From: Chloroflexota bacterium
GTDB taxonomy: Bacteria; Chloroflexota; Dehalococcoidia; Dehalococcoidales; UBA2162
DNA: 38,940 bases
Direction: 5' to 3'
Assembly: GCA_016199495.1 (NCBI GenBank)
Contig: JACQGQ010000016.1
Coordinates: 1-38,940 of the forward strand
Positions 1 through 6,763 of this stretch are shown piece by piece. A model generated the notes under the pieces. The model was given only the letters and a program-made list of their open reading frames with translations, was not told where the DNA came from and made no database searches. Numbering within the stretch: position 1 is the stretch's first letter; each line of letters starts with the position of its first letter. The translations under genes and the position numbers were made by a program.

Positions 1-410
1 CCGCCGCCACCGCCCCGGCCAGCGCCGATGAGACTCGCTGTGGTTACGTTGTCACCATTACCCGGCAGTGCCGAGGTGTTATCGCTGCTGTCGCCGCCGC
101 CGGGCGCGGCCGGCCGGTTACCCTGTAGCCAGCTCGATGAGAAGGCGACAAAGCCGCCCGGGCCCGGGGCCGCCGCTGGGGGCCGTGCCCCCGGTGGGGG
201 GCTGGCGGGTGGGGCTAAAGACGGTGAGTGCTCGATTACCAGGATGGTATCGGAGGGAGCGACCCTGATTTCAGCGCGCACATTCACCGCGTGGGCCGTC
301 ATCGTGCCGGTGAGTTGAAATACAGCCACGCCCAGAGCCGCCGGGAGCACCAGCCAGACTAATAGCTTCAGGGCGGGAACTTTATACAGCCAAAATGGTA
401 AGTGTATCAT
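1..410 (-). CDS. Secreted or membrane-anchored protein of unknown function, partial
   Basis: This reading frame is open from an ATG at 410 to the window edge, so the ORF track missed it. A strong ribosome site (GGGGGTGAG) lies just upstream. The protein begins MIHLPFWLYKVPALK, then has a hydrophobic segment at about residues 11-33 and a possible signal-peptidase site after TMTAHA. After that comes a short polar stretch and a Pro/Ala/Gly-rich low-complexity region. It begins 24 bases after the stop of the upstream response regulator, so the two are probably co-transcribed. No family was recognised and the C-terminus is missing. Confidence 0.6.
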   Translation of the reverse strand, partial: MIHLPFWLYKVPALKLLVWLVLPAALGVAVFQLTGTMTAHAVNVRAEIRVAPSDTILVIEHSPSLAPPASPPPGARPPAAAPGPGGFVAFSSSWLQGNRPAAPGGGDSSDNTSALPGNGDNVTTASLIGAGRGGGG

Positions 411-434
411 CTGCTCACCCCCGTTGGGTAACTC

Positions 435-1118
435 TTAAGCGCTATCGCGCTGACTCTGCCCGACCTCTTCCAGGCGGTAACCCACCCCCCGATAGCTCAG
501 GATACGGATTCCGTCAGGTAAGAAAGCCTGCAGCTTGCGGCGCAGGCGCCGTATGTAAAAATGCAGGGTATCCCGGCTGACCGGCTTGCCGGCCCAGACC
601 TCGGCGATAAGGCGCCCGTAATCAACTAACTTGCCCTGGTTAAAGAGCAGGCAAGCCGCCAGGTGAAATTCGGTGCCGGTCAGCCCGCCGGGGCGATTGC
701 CCTCTTGGTTCAGTTGATTTTCAATCTCCGACCCGGAATTGTCTCCCGGGGGATTATGCCGCAGCTTCCGGCGGAGCAATGTCTGCACCCGTGCCACCAG
801 CTCCCTAAGATTCACCGGTTTCGTCACATAGGCATCAGCGCCAAGCTCGAGTATCTCCACGGCTTCTTCGGCGGCGCCGACGGCAATAATGGGCAAATAG
901 CAGGCTTCTCGTATTCGCAAGCAGGGGTCTTCTCCGTTCACCAGCGGTAGCTCCCTAGCCATAATAATCAGGTCGGGGTAGGCTTCATACAGCTTTTTCA
1001 TCCCGTCAAGAACATCAGCCACCCTGACGACGTCGTAGCCGGCCTCTTCCAGGGCGGCGGCGGCCCTGGCGGCTAACGTTTCATCCTTCTCAATGACCAG
1101 AATACGAGCGGGTTTGAT
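435..1118 (-). CDS. OmpR-family regulator with degenerate receiver domain
   Basis: A receiver domain (about residues 4-115) is followed by a C-terminal winged-helix DNA-binding domain (about 130-222, with RRLRRKLQ and YRGVGYRLEE). The ORF track starts at a GTG at 1022, which would cut off the first third of the receiver. The frame continues upstream with ARILVIEKDETLAARAAAALE, and a good Shine-Dalgarno (GGAGGTGAG) sits 6 bases before an ATC at 1118. No ATG, GTG or TTG fits there, so AUC may be the start. The phosphoacceptor position reads PDLIIMARELP, with Ala where Asp is expected, while the conserved Lys (YVTKP) is kept. Phosphorylation-independent control is inferred. No histidine kinase is adjacent. 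Confidence 0.75.
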   Translation of the reverse strand: MKPARILVIEKDETLAARAAAALEEAGYDVVRVADVLDGMKKLYEAYPDLIIMARELPLVNGEDPCLRIREACYLPIIAVGAAEEAVEILELGADAYVTKPVNLRELVARVQTLLRRKLRHNPPGDNSGSEIENQLNQEGNRPGGLTGTEFHLAACLLFNQGKLVDYGRLIAEVWAGKPVSRDTLHFYIRRLRRKLQAFLPDGIRILSYRGVGYRLEEVGQSQRDSA

Positions 1119-1200
1119 AGTCTCACCTCCGCCGCAGAGCAGCTAACTATCAGGATACTACAGGGAGGTGAAAATTCTGGTAGACAAAGTGCCTGAAAGT

Positions 1201-1237
1201 GTGGCAATTGGTGGCAATCTGGTGGAAAATTGGTGCC
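1201..1237. promoter_or_regulatory. Phased direct repeats upstream of the first response regulator
   Basis: Four related units (GTGGCAATTG, GTGGCAATCTG, GTGGAAAATTG, GTGCCC) follow one another every 10-11 bases, about 85 bases upstream of the proposed start at 1118. OmpR/PhoP-type winged-helix proteins commonly bind head-to-tail direct repeats at about one helical turn. An operator for one of the two neighbouring regulators is therefore plausible, but this is inference. Confidence 0.4.
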
Positions 1238-1410
1238 CGTTTGACGAGAGAAACAGAAAGTCCCTGTCTCTGGCGCGGCTGTGCCTGGTAAGAAGAAACA
1301 CTGGTGAGATGAGATTAATAAGCAGTCTTTTCGAGTGTGGTTAGTCGAGGACAGGGCTTTTCCCGGGCAAGATTAGCCATAGCCTGAGAATAATAGGCTA
1401 ATGGCCGTGA

Positions 1411-2109
1411 TTAGACAGACGACCCGACAAACCTGTAGCCTATCCCTCGTTCGTTGAGAAGCATCTGCGGCTTGCCGGCATCGCACTCGAGCTTGGAACG
1501 GAGGCGATAGATATATTTCTTAATTGAGCTGTTTTCATTACCGTATTCGGCGCCCCACACCTTTTCCAATATGACGCGATGGGTAAGCACCCGGCCCTCA
1601 TTTCTTACCAGTTCTACGAGTAACTGATACTCGATAGGCGTCAGTTTGACTCGTTTGCCGGCAAGCGAAACCTCGTGTGTGTCAAAATTAATGCTTAGTT
1701 CGCCGCCAAAGGCAGCCACGTGCCCCTGTTTAAAGCCAAGCCTCTGGGTGCGACGGAGCAAGGCCTTGACCCTGGCTAGAAGCTCCATCGGACTGAACGG
1801 CGTGGTAATATACTCATCAGCTCCGGTCTCCAGGCCCCTGGCTCTGTCCATGTCAGTGTCCATCTCGCTGGAGAGGATGATTAAGGGGACATCGGAGAAG
1901 TCGCGAATCCGGCTGACCAGGTCCAGGATGGCCATATCCGGTAAAGAAGATGATGCTATAACCACATCGGGCCACTCGCTTTCTATCATCTTCAATCCCT
2001 CGGCGCCCGTATCGACGGCGACCACGCTAACATCCGGATACCTTACTACCAGGCAGAAAGAGATATCTTTGCTGACTAGCTGGTTATCATCAATTACCAG
2101 GACTTTCAT
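1411..2109 (-). CDS. OmpR-family regulator lacking phosphoacceptor Asp and Lys
   Basis: The ATG at 2109 is preferred over the upstream GTG because GGGAGGTGA lies 5-8 bases before it. The 232-residue protein has a receiver (1-120) and a winged helix (about 132-230, ending ERGIGYRFVG). The acidic pair is present (VLVIDDN). The phosphorylation-site segment is PDVVIASSSLPDM, which puts Ser53 where Asp is expected, and the usual Lys is Thr (EYITTPFSP). The receiver therefore probably cannot be phosphorylated in the normal way. It lies upstream of, and in the same direction as, another degenerate-receiver regulator. The two could work as a pair independent of a kinase. Confidence 0.88.
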   Translation of the reverse strand: MKVLVIDDNQLVSKDISFCLVVRYPDVSVVAVDTGAEGLKMIESEWPDVVIASSSLPDMAILDLVSRIRDFSDVPLIILSSEMDTDMDRARGLETGADEYITTPFSPMELLARVKALLRRTQRLGFKQGHVAAFGGELSINFDTHEVSLAGKRVKLTPIEYQLLVELVRNEGRVLTHRVILEKVWGAEYGNENSSIKKYIYRLRSKLECDAGKPQMLLNERGIGYRFVGSSV

Positions 2110-2163
2110 CGCTTTCACCTCCCGGCCATTGATAAGGGGTTGCGTGAAACAGCCCGAACCGAC

Positions 2164-2179
2164 TTCGCCAAGTGGCGAA
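2164..2179. promoter_or_regulatory. Perfect 6-bp inverted repeat in the leader of the second regulator
   Basis: TTCGCC-AAGT-GGCGAA lies about 55 bases upstream of the regulator start at 2109, inside the divergent intergenic region. It could be an operator or a leader hairpin. A run of four T follows on the plus strand, but no plus-strand gene precedes it, so terminator function is unlikely. Confidence 0.3.
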
Positions 2180-2316
2180 TTTTCATTGTATCAAATCAGA
2201 GTCTTTAAAACAAGTATCTTAATATCACTTTAACCACCTGTTTAGTACTTTTGTCTCATTACCTTATTACTAGCGGAATCAGTACTTTTGGGTGATTGTC
2301 TGCTCAGGCAAGGCAA

Positions 2317-2355
2317 GGTAAAGTAAGTTAAAGTAATGATAGGGTAGTTAAAGTA
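2317..2355 (+). promoter_or_regulatory. TTAAAGTA direct repeats at 10-bp phasing
   Basis: The units GGTAAAGTA (2317), GTTAAAGTA (2327) and GTTAAAGTA (2347) sit at exact multiples of 10 bases, just before the HTH gene at 2371. Related AAAGT cores lie on the other strand near 2226-2234, 2244-2253 and 2281-2290. BldC-type proteins are known to bind tandem direct repeats as head-to-tail multimers, so autoregulation by the adjacent gene is a reasonable inference. Confidence 0.45.
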
Positions 2356-2370
2356 GGGAGAAGGAATAAT

Positions 2371-2595
2371 ATGACACTTGATGAGCGTGGGAGAACGATG
2401 CTGACAACCAGTGAGGTCGCCAATCTGCTCCATGTGCATATTAACACGGTCAGGCGGTGGAGCGACCGTGGACTAATAAAGGGCTACCGCATTTGCGCCC
2501 GCGGCGACCGCAGATTTGACCGGGGGGACATTATCCGCTTCCTGAATAAAATGACCACAGATAGAGGCAATCAAACCAGGGTTGACAAGCCGTAA
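2371..2595 (+). CDS. Small BldC/MerR-like helix-turn-helix DNA-binding protein
   Basis: This is a 74-residue protein, essentially one winged-HTH unit of the excisionase/MerR-like type. The core LTTSEVANLLHVHINTVRRW is followed by SDRGLIKGYRI and then GDRRFDRGDIIRFL, the typical recognition-helix and wing pattern. GGGAGAAGG precedes the ATG at 2371; an internal ATG at 2398 is an alternative. There is no sensor domain, so it resembles BldC-type standalone regulators or phage excisionase-like proteins. It is divergent from the OmpR-type regulator at 1411-2109, and phased repeats lie directly upstream. Confidence 0.8.
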   Translation: MTLDERGRTMLTTSEVANLLHVHINTVRRWSDRGLIKGYRICARGDRRFDRGDIIRFLNKMTTDRGNQTRVDKP

Positions 2596-2619
2596 GATAG
2601 GCTGAAAGAGAGTAGTCAG

Positions 2620-3135
2620 TTATTCGATGGAGATTAAGCCGTGCTTAATAGCGATTACGGTTGCTTCAGTGCGGTCGTTGGCATTCAGTTTGGTCAAGAT
2701 GCCACTAACAAAGTTCTTAATGGTTTGCTCGCTGATGCCGAGTTCGAGGGCAATCCGTTTATTTGAATAGCCCTGAGCCACATAATGCAGGGTTTCTATC
2801 TCTCTAGGGGTGAGATGTGCCACCAGGGCCGCCGACTGCTCACTGGGTTTTTGCTGCAGGTCTGACACTTCTTCGGAGTAGAAACGCTGGTATAGCCGCT
2901 TCCCCTGTCTGCGTCCTATGACCCAAACGGCAATTAACCCACAAATAGCTAACGTTGCCACAACATTAAGGCCGACACCCTGCGAGACCAAGATGATAAT
3001 AATACTCAAAATAGCGTACGAAAAAATAGCAACGTTAAGGTCCCACTTCGCCACGTTTGCCCTGCCTCTGGCTCTTTGTATCGCCAGACGCTCTATTCCC
3101 GGGCTAACCTGTTTCATGGTTTCAGTTCTATCCAT
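2620..3135 (-). CDS. Membrane-anchored LuxR-type transcriptional regulator
   Basis: The 171-residue protein has a basic, cytoplasmic-looking N-terminus, then two transmembrane segments (about residues 33-51 and 56-74), and a C-terminal LuxR/NarL helix-turn-helix (about 106-168). The HTH signature is LTPREIETLHYVAQGYSNKR, then ALGISEQTIKNFVSGILTKL. No receiver or ligand domain is visible. The architecture suggests a DNA-binding domain held at the membrane. It is convergent with the small HTH gene and divergent from remA. Its target and stimulus are not visible. Confidence 0.85.
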   Translation of the reverse strand: MDRTETMKQVSPGIERLAIQRARGRANVAKWDLNVAIFSYAILSIIIILVSQGVGLNVVATLAICGLIAVWVIGRRQGKRLYQRFYSEEVSDLQQKPSEQSAALVAHLTPREIETLHYVAQGYSNKRIALELGISEQTIKNFVSGILTKLNANDRTEATVIAIKHGLISIE

Positions 3136-3291
3136 ATCGTTCTATTGAACCGGCTTATCTTTTTCAAGCTAAAGTTTAGTCCTCTCTTGAGAGTTTGTCA
3201 AAAACGCGCCGGGCGTATTGCCTAATTATCATTAAAGGTATAAGATAGGGAAGTGTCAGTCAGTCTTAAGTAACTTACCGAGGAGATAACA

Positions 3292-3606
3292 ATGGGTATA
3301 GAACTAGTTCACGTTGGCTTTAATAACATCATAGTAATGAATAGAGTTGTTGCCATAGCTTCGCCAAACTCAGCGCCGACCAAACGCACCATCCACGAAG
3401 GGCGGGAAAAAGGACTACTGATTGATATGACTAACGGCCGTAGAACCAAGGCGGTTATTATCGTCGACAGCGGGCATATTATTTTGGCGGCCCTTACTCC
3501 AGAAACTATTAGTGGCAGATTACAGGCGAGTCGGGCGGGAAGCGACCCGGAGCGAGCCGCTTCAGCCCCAAGACTTGATGCAAGCGATGAAGAAAGTGGT
3601 CCATAG
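3292..3606 (+). CDS. remA: RemA/DUF370-family regulatory protein with a C-terminal extension
   Basis: The first ~80 residues match the RemA family: [17 protein letters not shown], then [11 protein letters not shown] and [15 protein letters not shown]. In Bacillus, RemA is a small DNA-binding regulator of matrix genes; that role cannot be assumed here. GAGGAG lies 6 bases before the ATG. Family members are usually about 85-90 residues. This one is 104, and its polar tail is encoded over the start of gmk, so the genes are translationally coupled. The remA-gmk order is widespread in Firmicutes-like operons; the usual upstream yicC is absent here. Confidence 0.88.
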   Translation: MGIELVHVGFNNIIVMNRVVAIASPNSAPTKRTIHEGREKGLLIDMTNGRRTKAVIIVDSGHIILAALTPETISGRLQASRAGSDPERAASAPRLDASDEESGP

Positions 3607-4225
3607 AAATCACCCCTCGTTCCACCGGCTAACCAAACCGTTACTCATCATCCTTTCCGGTCCTTCCGGGGCAGGTAAGGATGCAGTTCTAGCCGGGATG
3701 AAGAAATCCAGTTATCCTCTTAAATATGTTATCACCCTGACCACCAGACCCCGGCGCACCAGTGAGAAAAATAATGTAGACTACCATTTCGTCTCCAGGG
3801 AGAAATTCCAGACGATGGTTGAAAATAGTGAGTTATTAGAGTGGGCTAATGTTTATGGTAACTGGTATGGCGTACCCAGGGATGCTGTCAAAAAGGCATT
3901 AGACAAAGGGGAGGATATAATAGTCAAGGTTGATATTCAGGGAGCAGCTACTATTAAGAAAATCCTGCCCCAGGCGATATTTATTTTCCTCGTGCCTCCA
4001 TCGATGGCTGAGCTTCTCATAAGACTCGAGCAGCGTCATACCGAATCACCCTCTGACTTGACCCGGCGTCTCAAGGCCGCTGAGGAAGAAATGAAACAGC
4101 TACCTCTATTTGATTATGTAGTCGTCAACGAGTGGGATGAAATTGACCGGGCAGTGTCGGAGATTAAGGCTATTATTACCGCTGAGAAATGCCGGGTAGT
4201 TCCCCGAGAAGTTGTTCTTGAATAA
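3578..4225 (+). CDS. gmk: Guanylate kinase
   Basis: This enzyme phosphorylates GMP to GDP with ATP in the cytoplasm. The P-loop GPSGAGKD is near residue 28. GMP-binding features follow ([28 protein letters not shown]), then the lid region and [12 protein letters not shown] near the end. The ORF track starts at 3512, deep inside remA. Two in-frame ATGs (3578 and 3587) give the usual family length of about 213-215 residues; neither has a strong ribosome site, consistent with coupling to remA. The exact start is uncertain by three codons. Confidence 0.93.
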   Translation: MQAMKKVVHRNHPSFHRLTKPLLIILSGPSGAGKDAVLAGMKKSSYPLKYVITLTTRPRRTSEKNNVDYHFVSREKFQTMVENSELLEWANVYGNWYGVPRDAVKKALDKGEDIIVKVDIQGAATIKKILPQAIFIFLVPPSMAELLIRLEQRHTESPSDLTRRLKAAEEEMKQLPLFDYVVVNEWDEIDRAVSEIKAIITAEKCRVVPREVVLE

Positions 4226-4226
4226 G

Positions 4227-5261
4227 CTAAAATATCAGTTTAAGCAGCCAAGCAAATAAATAACCCAGTGCGCCGCAAATAGGGAAGGTTATTATCCAGG
4301 CAGTCACGATGTTCCCGGCTACTCCCCAGCGCACCGCCGAAAGCCGCCTGGTAGCACCTACCCCCATAATGGCAGCGGTGATACAGTGGGTGGTGCTTAC
4401 CGGAATGCCCAGTAGTGAAGCGCTTTCAATAATCGCCGCCCCGGCCGTTTCCGCGGCAAAGCCGTGAACCGGGCGCAGGGTAGTAACCCTTAACCCCAGG
4501 GTTCTAATGACCCGCCAGCCACCAAAAGCCGTGCCTAAGCTAATGGCTAGTGATGAGATAACGACGACCCACCACAAATTACCAGAAGCAATTTCGTCCC
4601 ACACCGCAGCCGCCTGCCCGGACTGACCAATCCCCTGGTAATAGATTATCAACGCTATAGCAATAACACCAATAGGCATCTGCCCATCATTCTTGCCGTG
4701 ACTATAAGCCATAAAGGCAGCCGAGAAGATTTGTAGTTTGCCAAAAATAGCCTGCACCCTGGCTGGGGCACTCCGCCGGAAGAGCCAGAACAGCCAGACC
4801 ATTAACACAAAGCCAGCTACAAAGCCCAGGACGGGAGCCGCCACTACGGATGTTACCACCCGTGTCATGACATTCCAGACAATGGCATCACTACCGGCGA
4901 CAGCCATGCCGGCTCCGGCTAATCCAGCTATCAGGCTATGAGTTACGCTGAGAGGGAGACCGTAGTAGGTTGCCAGACTAACCCAGATAACGGCTGAGGC
5001 TAAGCCGGCAATCACTGTCAGATAGGTGAGTGTTTCCGGGGCTAGAATCCCTTTGCCAATGGTTTTGGCAACCTCCAGACCAGTAGCCGCACCGGCGAAA
5101 TTGAGAGCGGCGGCGAGTATTATGGCGTTACGGGGAGAAAGGACCCGGGTGCCAATCACAGTAGCCACGGCATTAGCGGCGTCGTTAAAACCATTGGTAA
5201 CACCAAAACCCAGAGCTAAGGCAATAATCAAGAGAAGCAGGATGAGAGATGCCTCAGGCAT
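4227..5261 (-). CDS. pit: PiT-family inorganic phosphate transporter
   Basis: This is a 344-residue integral membrane protein with about ten hydrophobic segments. It carries the two inverted PiT signatures: GFNDAANAVATVIGTRVLSP near the N-terminus and GVGATRRLSAVRWG near the C-terminus, plus YSHGKNDGQ in the middle. The family couples metal-phosphate uptake to a proton or sodium gradient. Its start overlaps the end of the DUF47 gene by 8 bases, a pairing typical of low-affinity phosphate systems. Confidence 0.9.
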   Translation of the reverse strand: MPEASLILLLLIIALALGFGVTNGFNDAANAVATVIGTRVLSPRNAIILAAALNFAGAATGLEVAKTIGKGILAPETLTYLTVIAGLASAVIWVSLATYYGLPLSVTHSLIAGLAGAGMAVAGSDAIVWNVMTRVVTSVVAAPVLGFVAGFVLMVWLFWLFRRSAPARVQAIFGKLQIFSAAFMAYSHGKNDGQMPIGVIAIALIIYYQGIGQSGQAAAVWDEIASGNLWWVVVISSLAISLGTAFGGWRVIRTLGLRVTTLRPVHGFAAETAGAAIIESASLLGIPVSTTHCITAAIMGVGATRRLSAVRWGVAGNIVTAWIITFPICGALGYLFAWLLKLIF

Positions 5262-5883
5262 GCTTGAGGGCTACCCCTTCCAGCACATTAGCCACGTCCT
5301 CACATCTATCAGTAGCGCTCTCCATGTGCTCGTAAATCTCACGCCACTTGATAACTTCAGCCAGGTCCGTGGTATCGGCAAACAGCTCACCCATAGCTGA
5401 ACGGAATACCTGGTCGGCGACATTCTCCAGCCGGTTAATCTCCACGCATAGCTCAAGAATCTTCTTGAACTCAGCATGGCGGCGTAGTTGGGGCATGGCT
5501 CTTTCTACTTCAGTGGCTGACTGGACGATGGCATCAGCTAGCTCCCTGGCACTCTGGCCGGGACGGTCTACCTTATATAAAAACATGGCATCAGCCGCGG
5601 CCTGGATAAAGTCGACAACATCATCCAGACTATGAGCCAGTTGGGCGATATCCTCCCGGTCAAAGGGGGTGACAAAGGTGCGATGTAGCTGCGCGAAAAT
5701 CTGGTGAGTAATCACGTCCCCTGCGTGCTCTAATGCGGTTATTTCGCTTACCTTTCCCCCAACATCCTCCCAGGTATAAACCAATTCCTTTAGTTTCTGG
5801 GCGGCTTTTACCATATTCTGGGCACTCCCCTCGAAAAGCTCAAAAAACTTCACTTCACGGGGCATAAAGGGGAGCTTAAACAC
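5254..5883 (-). CDS. DUF47/PhoU-like phosphate transport accessory protein
   Basis: The 209-residue all-helical protein begins MFKLPFMPREVKFFELFEGSA, typical of the DUF47 (PhoU-like) family that accompanies PiT transporters. Two PhoU-like helical repeats are visible, with metal-binding-type motifs such as EHAGDVITHQIF and EIYEHMESATDRCEDVANVLEG. The start is a GTG with AAGGAGG seven bases upstream. It overlaps pit by 8 bases, so the two form one transcription unit. A role in gating or regulating phosphate uptake is inferred. Confidence 0.88.
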   Translation of the reverse strand: MFKLPFMPREVKFFELFEGSAQNMVKAAQKLKELVYTWEDVGGKVSEITALEHAGDVITHQIFAQLHRTFVTPFDREDIAQLAHSLDDVVDFIQAAADAMFLYKVDRPGQSARELADAIVQSATEVERAMPQLRRHAEFKKILELCVEINRLENVADQVFRSAMGELFADTTDLAEVIKWREIYEHMESATDRCEDVANVLEGVALKHA

Positions 5884-6082
5884 GACTAATCCTCCTTTGC
5901 CGCAAAGATATACTAAAGTAATGAGGAGCTAAAAATCGGGGAGTGAGGAGAAAAAAGCTTAACATACCACGCCCGCCACAAGTGTATACGAGATAGGGAT
6001 GGTTGTCAAGGATTAATTTTGCTGTTATTTCGGATTACATTGGCTGTCATTTTTAGCTTGAATAAAGAAAATTGCCTGGCTG

Positions 6083-6715
6083 TTACTTACCGGATGGTTG
6101 CGGTCTCTTTATCTCCTGGATATTTCGCCTTCGCTCGGCTAAAGTGCGTACTTCGGTGAAGACAGAGAGGCTTTCCTCGGGTGCTGGCGGCGACATCTTC
6201 AGAAAGATGGCCTGTCTTTCCGGGAAAACCAGGGTGGGGGTGCCAAAAACACCCAGGGTCTCCACGGCAAAGGTATGGTCCTCAGCCAGCTTAGCCAGTA
6301 TCCGGCGGTCGCTGATATCCCTTTGAAATCGAACCATCTCCAGGCCGGCACTCTCAGCTACTTCACTAAGGGTGTTTGTATCAGCGATATCCCGGCGCTG
6401 TTCGTGCCTGGCTCTAATTAAGGCGATATGAAAACGCTCAAAGGCAGCTTCACCCTGACGTCGGGCAGCCTCGGCGGCACGGAAGGCACGCAATCCGCGA
6501 CTGGGGTAGCCTTCCGGTTGTTCCCAGATTTTCCATTGCGCACCCTGCTGACTGTTAACCTGCTCCAGGCTGAAATACCTCCAGTTGATGGTTAGCTTGG
6601 TGCCGATGTCCTCTTGCACTCTTTGCAGCCAAACTGCTGCATTGTAGACATAGGGTCAAAGATAATCGAAGTAGATGTCCAGGGATATGGTAGCACTCAT
6701 TTCGCTCTTGACCAT
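6083..6715 (-). CDS. DsbA-family oxidoreductase, probable selenoprotein with in-frame UGA
   Basis: The ORF track starts at a GTG at 6619, but the reading frame continues upstream through one TGA (6656-6658) to an ATG at 6715. That ATG has an excellent ribosome site (AAGGAGG, 5 bases away). The full product would have 210 residues. The N-terminus reads SLDIYFDYL-UGA-PYVYNAAVWL, which places UGA at the catalytic Cys of the DsbA/FrnE/HCCA-isomerase thioredoxin fold (family pattern FDxxCPxxY). WRYFSLEQVN and a cis-Pro loop (FGTPTLVF, about 156-164) follow. A SECIS-like hairpin lies 14 bases after the UGA. Alternatives are a pseudogene or a sequence error, but the rest of the gene is intact. There is no resolving Cys at the CxxC position (Val instead). 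Confidence 0.72.
6624..6658 (-). promoter_or_regulatory. UGA codon with bacterial SECIS-like stem-loop
   Basis: On the minus strand, 14 bases after the UGA (6658-6656), comes a perfect 6-bp stem UGCAGC with loop AGUUUG and GCUGCA (6641-6624). The loop begins 20 bases after the UGA and has G as its second base. Known bacterial SECIS elements have an apical loop roughly 16-37 bases after the UGA with a G in the first two loop positions, and this hairpin meets both. E. coli fdhF has nearly the same spacing. Confidence 0.6.
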
Positions 6716-6763
6716 CTTAGCCTCCTTATAGTACGGGTGAACTCTTTGTTCAGGCTGAATTAG

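Noticed and set aside
28-318. Plus-strand ORF of 96 residues at the window start
   Set aside because: A shadow of the minus-strand partial gene, which has a ribosome site, a signal peptide and co-directional context.
1646-2233. 195-residue plus-strand ORF
   Set aside because: An antisense shadow of the response regulator at 1411-2109, with no recognisable domain.
2371-2595. Phage excisionase and integration module
   Set aside because: No integrase, attachment repeat or phage gene is nearby; a BldC-like regulator fits better.
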